DNA of 47,761 bases. Source: Endomicrobiales bacterium. GTDB taxonomy: Bacteria; Elusimicrobiota; Endomicrobiia; Endomicrobiales; JAFGIL01. The notes under the pieces were generated by a model, which was not told where the DNA came from, searched no databases, and saw nothing but the letters and a program-made list of their open reading frames with translations. Both the position numbers and the translations under genes were made by a program. Each line of letters opens with the position of its first letter. Within the stretch, counting starts at the first letter, position 1. Of this stretch, positions 15,301 to 25,111 are shown piece by piece. The stretch lies in assembly GCA_016929635.1 (NCBI GenBank), contig JAFGIL010000055.1:1-47761 (forward strand), written 5' to 3'.

Positions 15301-16132
15301 CTATGTTACAACCGATAATAACTACGGCATGGTGATTTATGACGTATCGGATCCCACTTCACCCCAGCAGCTTGGCGTCTTCGATTCCGGAACGTCCTAT
15401 TATGGGATTGCTGTCTCAACCCCTAATAATATCGCATATGTAGGTTATTCAGGCGGCTTTAAAGTTGTAGATATATCTATTTCGACATCTCCCGTAGAAT
15501 CGAATGATATTGGAACCGCAGCTGTTATAAATTATGATATGTATATTGACGGGATTTATCTGTACATTGCCATGGATACTTCCGGTTTAATGGTATATGA
15601 CATTACCGCGGCAGCCGCACCGGTTGTAATAGCTGATGCGGACGGATATAACACTCCGGGAAACGCAACTGGTGTGCATGTGCAGGGTAACTATGCTTAT
15701 ATTGCAGATGGAGCGTATGGTATGTATATAATAGATATTTCAAATAAATCCTCTTTAACATATCAGGGAGCGTATGACAATAGCTATCTAGCAAACGGTA
15801 TTTTTGTGTCAGGAAGTTATGCTTACCTGTCTGATTCAACCAACGGCTTGAGAATCTACGATGTTTCGAACCCTTCAACCCCGAACCCGCTTTCCTCACA
15901 TGATACCGCATCATCCGCAATGGAAGTTTATGTCAGGGGCAACTATGCCTTTGTAACCAGCTCGGATGCGGGATTATATATTTTCGACGTATCAGACCCG
16001 TCTGCTCCCAGATGTGTGGGTTATAACAACACCGTAGGCAGCTCAAGGGGCCTGGCCGTATCAGGTGATTATATATTCATTGGTGACTCAACTTATTTAA
16101 CAATACTGAAAATAACCGACAGCCTGCCGTAA
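12353..16132 (+). CDS. Secreted protein with three [FN3 - LVIVD propeller] modules
   Basis: A 1259-residue secreted protein. The signal peptide spans about 1-24. Three fibronectin type III domains lie at about 63-152, 464-560 and 865-958 ('NEFGFRVKRR', 'NEAGFKIERK', 'NESGYKIARS'). After each one come about 300 residues of LVIVD repeats (157-463, 561-860, 958-1259), with blades of about 45 residues marked by 'GNYAYVADGxxGLxIIDISDPSxP'. Each set should close into a beta-propeller. The molecule is therefore three repeated modules, likely an adhesin, scaffold or carbohydrate-interacting surface protein. There is no C-terminal anchor or sorting signal; it ends 'YLTILKITDSLP'. It is translated 6 nt after the CsgG/PEGA gene and followed by a terminator. 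Confidence 0.88.
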   Translation: MKKYILLFLAILLSAVFIEVSCFAEEDVKAENRGFKFGLINAVKDARDQLDKVYIRQGGPIPTPPTNISAFVVSPTQIRLTWTDTSNNEFGFRVKRRPDENSSFTLVSDLAANTTSYLDSGLIPSKTYRYIVVSYNGTGESSYSEEVSAQTPALTITEAGTYNPTNKNVSKACVSGDYAYLACGGGGLEVVDISSPSAIILAGALGSITANNIFVSGSHACIANGFITIDVTNPSSPNELGMLEDTTIGNVNDIYVSGNYAYVASDIGFRVVDISDPDQPTHIGGIGVSYNFGLGVHVSGNYAYYADGDNGFKIFDISDPSNPNQVGQLRTYRSSEGDYSPEYNLNATCVYAAGDYAYVGNNGFSQGGLLIINVSDPSNPQVEGGFYDNFNDPNDIYVKGNLAFVVRENVLKIISVADPANPKEVGSKTMSDAQGVYFYGDTIYVSDTSDGLRLLTTNISFEANELPTAPADLKVASSARGRINLTWIDNSSNEAGFKIERKTSTDSSYAEIATASENAVSYTDTSISEGTSYYYRIRAYNSKGNSEYTEEAGPVSATSTAEVGWYNTPGTAYNVYVSSNYAYVADGTGGLQIIDISDPTSPSRVGYYTEGTTIKVYDVCVQGDYAYIVDSNYKLKVIDVSDPAAPAALGYYSMTNAYAVYVSGIYAYVLTENYCYVLNISDPSSVLYHTQYAHNTGSSNIYGYGIDVLGDYIYQALDSNGFKVHKLSGDSLSQANNIDGTFYDVFVYGDQAYTVGTAGLQIYDVTDPSSPSTLSMTPKPAATYSNITDARKVFVKEGYAYVAADSHGMKVINCTNTSSLTEAASYDTAGTAYGVFVVGDYTYIADGERGLVVCKFGLSSSDSVAPAAPQNLEVITTSTTYVNLRWQDNAENESGYKIARSTYNGGSFDTIVGTISANSTSFTDEDLLPVTSYYYKVCAYNSSGNSSFSNMVRACTRPLHLMRVSYVTNFRNFNKIKVINNIAYVTTDNNYGMVIYDVSDPTSPQQLGVFDSGTSYYGIAVSTPNNIAYVGYSGGFKVVDISISTSPVESNDIGTAAVINYDMYIDGIYLYIAMDTSGLMVYDITAAAAPVVIADADGYNTPGNATGVHVQGNYAYIADGAYGMYIIDISNKSSLTYQGAYDNSYLANGIFVSGSYAYLSDSTNGLRIYDVSNPSTPNPLSSHDTASSAMEVYVRGNYAFVTSSDAGLYIFDVSDPSAPRCVGYNNTVGSSRGLAVSGDYIFIGDSTYLTILKITDSLP

Positions 16133-16167
16133 ATGTAATATTCAGACATTTTATATAAATTATAAAT

Positions 16168-16202
16168 ATCCCTGAAAGATGAACTCAGGGATTTTTATTT
16201 TT
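16168..16202 (+). terminator. Rho-independent terminator
   Basis: ATCCCTGA (16168-16175) pairs perfectly with TCAGGGAT (16185-16192) around a 9-nt loop, and is followed by TTTTTATTTTT. It closes the transcription unit ending at 16132. Confidence 0.85.
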
Positions 16203-16265
16203 GCAAACATCTCCGCATTTTTTTAAATTTTATCAGATATATCAATGCATAATGGCAAATATTTC

Positions 16266-16294
16266 TTGACAAGTTAATATTTTTACACTATAAT
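16266..16294 (+). promoter_or_regulatory. Perfect consensus sigma70 promoter for nusB-ligA operon
   Basis: TTGACA (16266-16271), exactly 17 bp, TATAAT (16289-16294). Both hexamers match consensus with the optimal spacing, so strong constitutive transcription is expected from about 16301, 25 nt before the nusB start. The genes from 16326 to 23289 follow with short gaps and no visible terminator before recX. Confidence 0.9.
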
Positions 16295-16325
16295 AGTCTG
16301 AAAATAAGGTAAAGAGATTTTTGTC

Positions 16326-16784
16326 ATGTCTGAAGATAAAAAAATACTGCCCAGTAACAAGTTAAAAAAAGTCGGCAACAGAAGATTAGCCCGCGAGGCC
16401 ACCCTGCAGATGTTATACCTTTGCGATAACTGCAAATTTTCTCCCGAAGAAGCTGAAAAAACGTACTGGACAAGCTTTGAAATGACGGATAAAATTTACA
16501 GTTTCTCCAAAGAATTATTCAACGGCATACTCGACAAAAAAACCGTTTTGGACCAGCTGATAGCACAATATACCAAAAACTGGAAGATGGAAAGAATGGC
16601 AACGATAGACAGGAACATCCTGAGGCTCGCTGCCTTTGAAATTATAAATACACCCGAAACACCAATCAGCGTTATAATAGATGAAGCCGTTGAAATAGCG
16701 AAAAGGTATTCCACACAGGACTCAGGGAAATTCGTCAACGGCATCCTGGATAAATTAAAATCTGAAAGAAAAACCAATCCGTAG
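16326..16784 (+). CDS. nusB: Transcription antitermination factor NusB
   Basis: A 152-residue protein of the NusB family. With NusE (S10) it binds boxA RNA and promotes processive rRNA transcription. The sequence shows the all-helical NusB pattern: basic 'NRRLAREATLQMLY' at about 18-31, 'LFNGILDKKTVLD' and the signature 'RMATIDRNILRLAAFEI' followed by 'TPISVIIDEAVEIAKRYS' and 'FVNGILDKL'. It has a short polar N-terminal extension of about 17 residues. It is the first gene after the consensus promoter, 24 nt before ligA. Confidence 0.97.
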   Translation: MSEDKKILPSNKLKKVGNRRLAREATLQMLYLCDNCKFSPEEAEKTYWTSFEMTDKIYSFSKELFNGILDKKTVLDQLIAQYTKNWKMERMATIDRNILRLAAFEIINTPETPISVIIDEAVEIAKRYSTQDSGKFVNGILDKLKSERKTNP

Positions 16785-19480
<2,696 letters not shown>

Positions 19481-19482
19481 TT

Positions 19483-20211
19483 ATGATAAAACAGGAAGAG
19501 ATGCTTTTTACCGGCGGAAGCGGGCTTCTGGGAAGCGAACTAAAAAAGATTTTTCCGAATGCATCCTATCCCTCGTCAAAGGAGTTCAACGTCACTGATT
19601 ATCCCGGGCTTGAAAAATATATGGAATCAAAGGCTTTTAAATTATTATTTCACGGTGCCGCATTTACCTCGCCGCCTCTTGTCGAAAAAGATCCAGCAAA
19701 AGCAATAGAAGTAAATATTTCAGGAACTGCGAACATCGTAAAGTTATGCAGCAAACACGGCTTAAAACTGGTTTATGTTTCCACTGATTATGTATTTAAA
19801 GGCGACAAGGGGAATTATAAGGAAGACGACCCGGTTTTTCCTGTAAATAAATATGCATGGTCGAAACTCGGGGGAGAATGCGCCGCAAGGATGTATGACA
19901 ATTCAATTATCATCAGGACTACTTTCGGGCCCAGCATTTTCCCTTATGAAAAAGCGTTTTCGGACCAGTGGACCAGCAGGGAGAGCGTGGGCGTAATCGC
20001 GGGCATGATAGCAAAACTCATAGTTAAAGACGCAACCGGAGTATTTCACGTCTGCGGAAAAAGAAAAACAGTGTTCGAATACGCTAAAGGCCTGGATAAT
20101 AAAAAGGATATTAAAAAAATATCCATAAAAGATATGAATTTTAAAATCCCCAGAGATACGTCCCTGGACTGCAAAAAATATAAAAAGCTTATAGAAAGGA
20201 TTGAGAAATGA
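19483..20211 (+). CDS. SDR, dTDP-4-dehydrorhamnose reductase-like
   Basis: A 242-residue short-chain dehydrogenase of the RfbD/RmlD type, reducing a 4-keto sugar nucleotide with NAD(P)H. The N-terminal Rossmann motif GGSGLLGSEL, 'VYVSTDYVFKGDKGNYKEDD' and the Y-A-W-S-K catalytic motif are clear, and 'IIIRTTFGPSIFP' follows. It is about 40-50 residues shorter than classical RmlD. With the adjacent epimerase it would complete a deoxy-sugar route, although the product (rhamnose or another sugar) cannot be fixed here. AAAGGA at 19471-19476 serves the ATG. It overlaps the next SDR by 4 nt. Confidence 0.8.
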   Translation: MIKQEEMLFTGGSGLLGSELKKIFPNASYPSSKEFNVTDYPGLEKYMESKAFKLLFHGAAFTSPPLVEKDPAKAIEVNISGTANIVKLCSKHGLKLVYVSTDYVFKGDKGNYKEDDPVFPVNKYAWSKLGGECAARMYDNSIIIRTTFGPSIFPYEKAFSDQWTSRESVGVIAGMIAKLIVKDATGVFHVCGKRKTVFEYAKGLDNKKDIKKISIKDMNFKIPRDTSLDCKKYKKLIERIEK

Positions 20212-21164
20212 AAATTTTATTAGCAGGCGGAGCAGGATATATCGGCTCTGCCTTAGCCCCAACGCTTCTTGAACATGGATATGATGTAGAAGTCATTGAT
20301 TTGCTTTGGTTCGGGAACCAGCTGCCGAAAGGGATAAAAATAATTAAGAAAAATCTTCTAGACTGTACAACAAAAGATTTAAGCGGGTATGACCAGATAA
20401 TCTTTCTTGCAGGGCTTTCAAATGATCCGATGGCAGAGTTCAGCCCGTCTAAAAACTTCATTTATAATGCCGCCTTGCCGTCCTTCATCGCATACGAAGC
20501 AAAAAAAGCAAAAGTTAAAAGATTTATTTACGCTTCTTCATGCTCCGTATACGGATATACCATAGACCAGCTTTACAATGAGGAATCTTCAGTTACATGC
20601 AGTTATCCTTACGGGATTTCGAAATTGCAGGGAGAACGCGGTATTATTCAGCAACAGGATGATAAATTCTCAACTATAATCTTACGTCAAGGCACTGTTT
20701 GCGGATACAGCCCAAGGATGAGAATGGATCTGGTTGTAAATACAATGTTTAAAACCGCTATGAACTCTAATAGAATTACCATTCACAATCCTTCCATATG
20801 GAGGCCAATTCTTGATATAAGGGACTCGGTAACAGCTTACATACGGGCAATCCAGGCAAACCAATCCATAAATGGCACTTTTAATATTACTTCCGATAAC
20901 TATACCATAGGACAGATCGGAGATATGGTAAAAAAAGAACTTGAAATCCTGACGAATAAAAAGATTTCAATAGAGATGGATGAGATAAACGATATCAGGA
21001 ACTATAAAGTGTCAATCAACAAAGCCAAGACTTTGCTCAGCTTTCAGCCGGAGTATACAATAAAAGACACCGTGCTGGATTTATATGAAAATAAAGATAA
21101 ATTTAAAGATTACAATAGCGATAAATACTACAATATAAAAGTTTTTAGAAAACTAAAAATTTAA
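20208..21164 (+). CDS. NAD-dependent sugar-nucleotide epimerase/dehydratase (extended SDR)
   Basis: A 318-residue extended SDR. NAD is bound by G-G-A-G-Y-I-G-S at residues 7-14. The catalytic set includes S in 'YASSCSVYG' and the YxxxK motif within 'YPYGISK'. The C-terminal part ('WRPILDIRDSVTAYIRAIQ') is typical of GDP-/UDP-/dTDP-sugar epimerases. It should interconvert or dehydrate a nucleotide sugar feeding the polysaccharide locus. The exact substrate is unresolved. It is translationally coupled to the preceding gene (ATGA-type overlap; SD AAAGGA at 20195-20200). AT content rises in its second half. Confidence 0.85.
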   Translation: MKILLAGGAGYIGSALAPTLLEHGYDVEVIDLLWFGNQLPKGIKIIKKNLLDCTTKDLSGYDQIIFLAGLSNDPMAEFSPSKNFIYNAALPSFIAYEAKKAKVKRFIYASSCSVYGYTIDQLYNEESSVTCSYPYGISKLQGERGIIQQQDDKFSTIILRQGTVCGYSPRMRMDLVVNTMFKTAMNSNRITIHNPSIWRPILDIRDSVTAYIRAIQANQSINGTFNITSDNYTIGQIGDMVKKELEILTNKKISIEMDEINDIRNYKVSINKAKTLLSFQPEYTIKDTVLDLYENKDKFKDYNSDKYYNIKVFRKLKI

Positions 21165-21168
21165 CTCT

Positions 21169-22212
21169 ATGTCCAGTCAAGTATATTTTTTACCTTGGTC
21201 AAAATTAGATAATTTTTCTGATTGGCTTAAATCCATTAAATTATTTGAGGCAATCAAAAACCGGGATTTTACCGCGATAAAAATACATTTCGGGGAAAAA
21301 GGAAATAAGGGATACATAAAACCCGAATTCGCGCGCAAGGTCGCGGAAAAAGTTAAACTCCGCTGCGGAATACCTTTCCTTACCGATGCAAACACCATTT
21401 ATGTCGGAGAACGCGCGGATGCCGTGCACCACAGCGTAGTTGCGAACAAACACGGTTTTTCGATAGAAAACTGCGGATGCCCCATAATAATCGCAGACGG
21501 ACTGCGCGGAAACGCAGGTGTTGACATTGAAGTCAACCTGAAACATTTTAAAAAGGTTTCCGTTTCCAACGCGATTGCCAACGCTGATTTCATTATCTTC
21601 ATGTCGCATTTCAAGGGCCACGAGGTCTCCGGCTTCGGGGGCGCATTGAAAAACATCGGAATGGGATGTGCTATCCGTGCCGGAAAATACGCGATGCACG
21701 ACAAGGTTCATCCGAAAGTAATGATTGAAAGATGCAACGGCTGCGCAAGCTGCATTAAATGGTGCAGCGCAAATGCCCTGAAACTGGAAAACAAAAAAAT
21801 TGTTATGCTGAAGGAAAAGTGCGTGGGATGCGGGGAATGCATACTAAGCTGCCCCCAGGGCGTTTTCCAGATTCCGTGGGATGAAAAAACAGGCGCGGTT
21901 CAGGAAAAAATAGTGGAATATGCCTGCGGCGCAGTAAAAAACAAGCCCCACTTCAGCATAAACTTTCTTAATTTCATAACCAAATACTGCGACTGCTACA
22001 GGACAAAAGAGGAGCCGCTGCTTGCGGATATCGGTGTCCTTGCAAGCTCCGACCCGGTTGCGCTTGACCAGGCAAGCATAGACATGGTGAACAAAAAATA
22101 CAGAAAAGACTTTGCCCGGGACATGTTTCCCGAAATAGACTGGGAACTACAGCTTAAATACGCGGAGAAAATAGGGCTGGGAAAAAGGCAGTATACGCTT
22201 GCAGAGTTTTAA
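21169..22212 (+). CDS. DUF362 protein with two 4Fe-4S clusters
   Basis: A 347-residue DUF362 family protein. DUF362 regions surround a ferredoxin insert with two CxxCxxCxxxC motifs: C189/192/195/199 and C218/221/224/228, each followed by the usual downstream segment. The N-terminal 'IKIHFGEKGNKGYIKPEF' and 'MSHFKGHEVSGFGGALKNIGMG' are family signatures. Members are thought to be iron-sulfur oxidoreductases or electron carriers, with no general activity known. It is 4 nt after the SDR gene and 2 nt before the Mut7-C gene, so it belongs to this operon, but its link to sugar or DNA repair genes is not evident. Confidence 0.9.
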   Translation: MSSQVYFLPWSKLDNFSDWLKSIKLFEAIKNRDFTAIKIHFGEKGNKGYIKPEFARKVAEKVKLRCGIPFLTDANTIYVGERADAVHHSVVANKHGFSIENCGCPIIIADGLRGNAGVDIEVNLKHFKKVSVSNAIANADFIIFMSHFKGHEVSGFGGALKNIGMGCAIRAGKYAMHDKVHPKVMIERCNGCASCIKWCSANALKLENKKIVMLKEKCVGCGECILSCPQGVFQIPWDEKTGAVQEKIVEYACGAVKNKPHFSINFLNFITKYCDCYRTKEEPLLADIGVLASSDPVALDQASIDMVNKKYRKDFARDMFPEIDWELQLKYAEKIGLGKRQYTLAEF

Positions 22213-22214
22213 TA

Positions 22215-22694
22215 ATGCGGAATAATCAAAAACCTAAATTCCTTGTTGACTTTATGCTGGGCAGGCTTGCCAAATGGCTGAGGATATTCGGTTATGACTC
22301 CATTTATATCGAGGAAAAAAACAGGCCCAACCTTATTTTAAACAGCCTTAAAGAAAACAGGATCCTGATTACCAGAGACCACAGGTTAAGCAAAAAGCGC
22401 GCCTGGAAGCTAATACTCATTAAAAACGACCACCTTCCACAGCAGATTAAACAACTGAAAGACGAATTAAACATTGTAATTTCCAGGGACAATCTTTTTT
22501 CGCGCTGCACTATCTGCAACGCGCCTATAGAAAAGATTGAGGACAAGGAAAAAATAAAAGATTTGGTGCCTGAGTACGTATTCCGGACACAGAATGATTT
22601 CTCAAGGTGCCCGAATTGCAAGCGTATTTACTGGTCCGGGACCCACTGGGAGCTTTTAATAAAAGACCTGCAAAAGGCCGGAATAAAAATATAG
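22215..22694 (+). CDS. Mut7-C (DUF82) PIN-like RNase domain protein
   Basis: A 159-residue protein with the Mut7-C (DUF82) pattern: 'FLVDFMLGRLAKWLRIFGYD', 'RILITRDHRLSKK' and a zinc ribbon 'CTIC'...'CPNC'. It is a PIN-like nuclease domain related to toxin-type RNases, and the acidic residues D12 and the D in TRD are in place. Stand-alone bacterial Mut7-C proteins are common and poorly studied. They probably cut RNA. It starts 2 nt after the DUF362 stop codon. Confidence 0.88.
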   Translation: MRNNQKPKFLVDFMLGRLAKWLRIFGYDSIYIEEKNRPNLILNSLKENRILITRDHRLSKKRAWKLILIKNDHLPQQIKQLKDELNIVISRDNLFSRCTICNAPIEKIEDKEKIKDLVPEYVFRTQNDFSRCPNCKRIYWSGTHWELLIKDLQKAGIKI

Positions 22695-22705
22695 TAAGGA
22701 ATTGA

Positions 22706-22792
22706 TGTAGTGTAGGGCCTTGTGCCCGTAACAATAAAAACAATTACCACAAGAATTAAAAAATTATTACGCCCATAAAGGGCTGCACTACA
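22706..22792. repeat. Palindromic element with long AT-rich centre
   Basis: The terminal inverted repeats TGTAGTG and CACTACA enclose GGGC-CTTGT-GCCC and GCCC-ATAAA-GGGC hairpins, separated by an AT-rich centre of about 40 bp. The plan (GTAG ends, two inner stems with a TAAA-like loop) resembles the 1-61 element. It fills the gap between the Mut7-C and recX genes. Confidence 0.6.
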
Positions 22793-22806
22793 ACAAAAAT
22801 GCAATC

Positions 22807-23289
22807 ATGAATACAGATAACTATCAAAAAGCAATGGACCTCGTATGGAAGTTTCTGACGTACAGGTCAAGAAGCGAAAAGGAATTAAAGGATTATCTCA
22901 GGAAAAAAAGATTTTCCGACGATACAATCAGAACGGTTATAAAACGCGTGAAAGAGATGGGCTATGTCAATGACACGAAATTTGCCAGAGACTGGGCTAA
23001 CTACAGAAAAAACCAGGGAAAAGGTTCAGAACTTATTAAAATGGAACTCCGTTCAAAGGGGATTGAGAACGATGTAATAAGCGAAATAGTCTCAAGTTCG
23101 TACAAATCAAGGGAAGAGGAACTTAAACAAATAGAAGAAATAGCCGTAAGAAAAATGAAAAAAATGGGGGATATCCCTCCTGAAAAACTATATAATCGTT
23201 TAATCGGTTTTTTAACCAGGCGCGGGTTTCCGGTGGACAAAATAATTCAGGTAGTACAATCTTTAAGAAAAAATGCGGATTTTGAATAG
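22807..23289 (+). CDS. recX: RecA regulator RecX
   Basis: A 160-residue RecX-family protein, an inhibitor or regulator of RecA filaments. Its three-helix repeats show the family pattern 'AMDLVWKFLTYRSRSEKELKDYLRKK', 'VIKRVKEMGYVNDTKFARDWANYR', 'GSELIKMELRSKGI' and 'NRLIGFLTRRGFPVDKI'. No recA is in the window. It is last in the nusB-ligA direction. The palindromic element at 23299-23349, with a T-run on its right side, probably ends transcription. Confidence 0.92.
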   Translation: MNTDNYQKAMDLVWKFLTYRSRSEKELKDYLRKKRFSDDTIRTVIKRVKEMGYVNDTKFARDWANYRKNQGKGSELIKMELRSKGIENDVISEIVSSSYKSREEELKQIEEIAVRKMKKMGDIPPEKLYNRLIGFLTRRGFPVDKIIQVVQSLRKNADFE

Positions 23290-23298
23290 AAAGGTTTT

Positions 23299-23349
23299 CG
23301 TAGCGCGACCCTTTAGGGTCGCTTAAGCGAGGCTAAAGCCTCGCCCTAC
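23299..23349. repeat. Palindromic element, inverted copy, between convergent genes
   Basis: Read on the minus strand this has the plan of the 1-61 element: GTAGGGC end, GCGAGGC-TTTA-GCCTCGC and GCGACCC-TAAA-GGGTCGC stems. Both stems differ from copies 1 and 2 by A-T to G-C pair replacements that keep pairing. The left flank AAGGTTTTCG matches that of copy 2. The hairpin at 23327-23344 plus TTTTTTT (23350-23356) could act as terminator for recX. The element's minus-strand GTAG end supplies the stop codon of the ABC ATPase gene. Confidence 0.75.
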
Positions 23350-24014
23350 TTTTTTTGAACCTCTATCTTACCTTCACGCAAATAACCGTATCCGTCGGCA
23401 AGGTTCTTTGCCTCATCCAAATCATGAGTAACCATAAGGCAGGTTTTTTTATCGGAGTTGATAAAACTGCGGATGTAACTATTTATTTCTTTTCGGGATT
23501 TATCGTCCAGACTTCTGGTGGGTTCATCGATTAATATCACTTCAGGGTCATGCAGGACTGCGCGCACCATGGCAACTTTCTGTTTTATCCCCGAAGAACA
23601 ATGGCTTATTTTCGCACTTTTCCAATCTAATAAATTAAACTGCCCCAGCAAAGAATCAATTCTTTCAGCAAGTGATTTCTCCGGTATGTTCAGCAGTCGC
23701 CCGAAAAATTTAAGGTTCTCTTCTACGTTCAAAACCTGATAAAAACTGCGGTCGCTGTCCCAGACAAGGCCGATTTTTTCCCTGACTTTATCCGGAGCAT
23801 CAACTACATTATAACCCGAAACAGAAGCTTCCCCGTTTGCGGGTAAGATTAATGTAGATAAAATTTTCAGAAACGTTGTTTTACCTGAACCGTTAGGCCC
23901 CATAAGCGCAAAAATCCTGCCGCTGTCAACTTCGAGATTAACATCAGCCAAAACTTCCCTGCTTTTGCCTTTAAAATGAAATGTTTTTGATAGGTTTTTT
24001 ACAATTATACTCAT
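23346..24014 (-). CDS. ABC transporter ATPase subunit
   Basis: A 222-residue ABC ATPase with Walker A 'GPNGSGKTT', a Q-loop region, signature 'HCSSGIKQKVAMVRA' in place of LSGGQ, Walker B 'VILIDEPTRSLD', and switch 'MVTHD'. I place the start at 24014 (MSIIVKNLSKTF), which aligns with the family. An upstream in-frame ATG at 24056 would add 14 non-homologous residues. No Shine-Dalgarno is visible for either. No permease gene adjoins it, so the membrane partner is encoded elsewhere. It is the only confident minus-strand gene and stands between two + strand operons. The stop codon TAG lies in the palindromic repeat. Confidence 0.88.
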   Translation of the reverse strand: MSIIVKNLSKTFHFKGKSREVLADVNLEVDSGRIFALMGPNGSGKTTFLKILSTLILPANGEASVSGYNVVDAPDKVREKIGLVWDSDRSFYQVLNVEENLKFFGRLLNIPEKSLAERIDSLLGQFNLLDWKSAKISHCSSGIKQKVAMVRAVLHDPEVILIDEPTRSLDDKSRKEINSYIRSFINSDKKTCLMVTHDLDEAKNLADGYGYLREGKIEVQKK

Positions 24015-24061
24015 ATTTATAAATTTATATAATAATTCAGAAATATTATATAACATTTTGC

Positions 24062-24090
24062 TTGACTAATCAATTTTTTTTATATAAAAT
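24062..24090 (+). promoter_or_regulatory. Sigma70-type promoter for the polysaccharide locus
   Basis: TTGACT (24062-24067), 17-bp spacer, TAAAAT (24085-24090). A start near 24097 would leave a 26-nt leader before the ATG at 24123. It is the first promoter I see before the long run of same-strand export and biosynthesis genes. Confidence 0.6.
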
Positions 24091-24122
24091 TATATTGAAA
24101 TTCAAATGTAAATTTAAAAATT

Positions 24123-24608
24123 ATGAACCCGGTAAACACATTATTTCAAGATCCCATTATAATAGCTGCAAGCCTTGTGCTGGTGGCAACTGTCGTTATC
24201 CTGATTTGGGCCCTGAAAAACTATCAGTTGCTAAACGAGGAATCCGATGAAATGGTATATGACGAGCCTTCGGAATCACAGCAAAAAAGCGAAACTCCCG
24301 GGCTGCTGGAGGCAAGAATGCATGAGATATCCACCCAGCTAAGCATGATAGAACAAAGGCTAAGGGAGATGGACAGGGTTTTGCGCGAAAAAAAGCCAGC
24401 CGACGCCACAATGCCTAATCTTGTAACAACACAAGCATTAGAAACTTTTATGAAAAGTTTAGAATCAAAACTGGAAAGTATCGCTGCTGAGAAATCAAAA
24501 GCGCCGCAAAAAACAGACGATTTTGAACGCATCGAAACTAAGCTGGATTCTATCCGCAAGCTGCTGGTACTTTTAAGCGATAGCAATAATCCAAGTGAAC
24601 AACCATAA
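24123..24608 (+). CDS. Single-span membrane protein with coiled coil
   Basis: A 161-residue protein. One transmembrane helix at about 10-32 (PIIIAASLVLVATVVILIWAL) precedes an acidic linker and a region predicted as coiled coil (about 62-95, 'LLEARMHEISTQLSMIEQRLREMDRVL', and 108-150). I recognise no family. As first gene before the CBM48 protein, Wza-like and Wzc-like genes, it may be a structural partner in the export complex. The stop codon TAA overlaps the next ATG by one base. Confidence 0.65.
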   Translation: MNPVNTLFQDPIIIAASLVLVATVVILIWALKNYQLLNEESDEMVYDEPSESQQKSETPGLLEARMHEISTQLSMIEQRLREMDRVLREKKPADATMPNLVTTQALETFMKSLESKLESIAAEKSKAPQKTDDFERIETKLDSIRKLLVLLSDSNNPSEQP

Positions 24609-25081
24609 TGATTGGCATGATGGACCGTAAAAATATAATTTCATTAATTATTCTTGATATTTTCGTAATGATACTCGCCCTGGGGCTGATAATCTTCCGT
24701 TATTATTCCCTGACGAAAATGGTTTCCGCCGAAATAGAATCTCCCAGTTATCATACTTCAGCAGCAGAAGAAATAACTCCTGATACCAAAATAAATCAAA
24801 ATAAGAAAACTCAAGCCGAAAAAAGAAACCTTCGCTTCACTTTCAGGCATTCGCAGGCCAAAAAAGTGGAAATAATAGGCGATTTCAATGACTGGATTCC
24901 GCAGTCAATGGAAAAGGGGAAAAATCATCTCTGGAAGATAGACCTTTCCATTTCTCCGGGTGAGTATGCTTATAACTTTGTTATTGACGGCAGGCCGATA
25001 CGCGACCCGAATAATCCTAAAGTATGCAATGTAGGGCGCGGATTTCCTAATTCTTTTTTACAGGTAAAATCCAAGAAATAA
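24608..25081 (+). CDS. Membrane-anchored CBM48 (AMPK-type glycogen-binding) protein
   Basis: A 157-residue protein with one N-terminal transmembrane helix (about 10-30), a low-complexity linker (45-72) and a C-terminal early-set domain of the CBM48/AMPK-beta class. The domain is recognised by 'RFTFRHSQAKKVEIIGDFNDWIPQSMEKG' and 'LWKIDLSISPGEYAYNFVIDGRPIRDPNNP'. The G-D-F-N-D-W motif carries the usual glucan-contacting Trp. It should bind alpha-glucan-like carbohydrate on the outer face of the inner membrane. It lies between a coiled-coil membrane protein and the Wza-like exporter. This is an unusual neighbourhood for a glycogen-type module. Confidence 0.8.
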   Translation: MIGMMDRKNIISLIILDIFVMILALGLIIFRYYSLTKMVSAEIESPSYHTSAAEEITPDTKINQNKKTQAEKRNLRFTFRHSQAKKVEIIGDFNDWIPQSMEKGKNHLWKIDLSISPGEYAYNFVIDGRPIRDPNNPKVCNVGRGFPNSFLQVKSKK

Positions 25082-25111
25082 AAAAAGAACTTTGGAGAAC
25101 CAAAAATCGTA

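Noticed and set aside
16201-16265. Possible small RNA between terminator and nusB promoter
   Set aside because: AT-rich without hairpin or promoter of its own; it is upstream promoter DNA.
24054-24056. Upstream ATG as start of the ABC ATPase
   Set aside because: It adds 14 residues that do not fit the family, with no Shine-Dalgarno sequence; MSIIVKNLSKTF at 24014 is the usual N-terminus.
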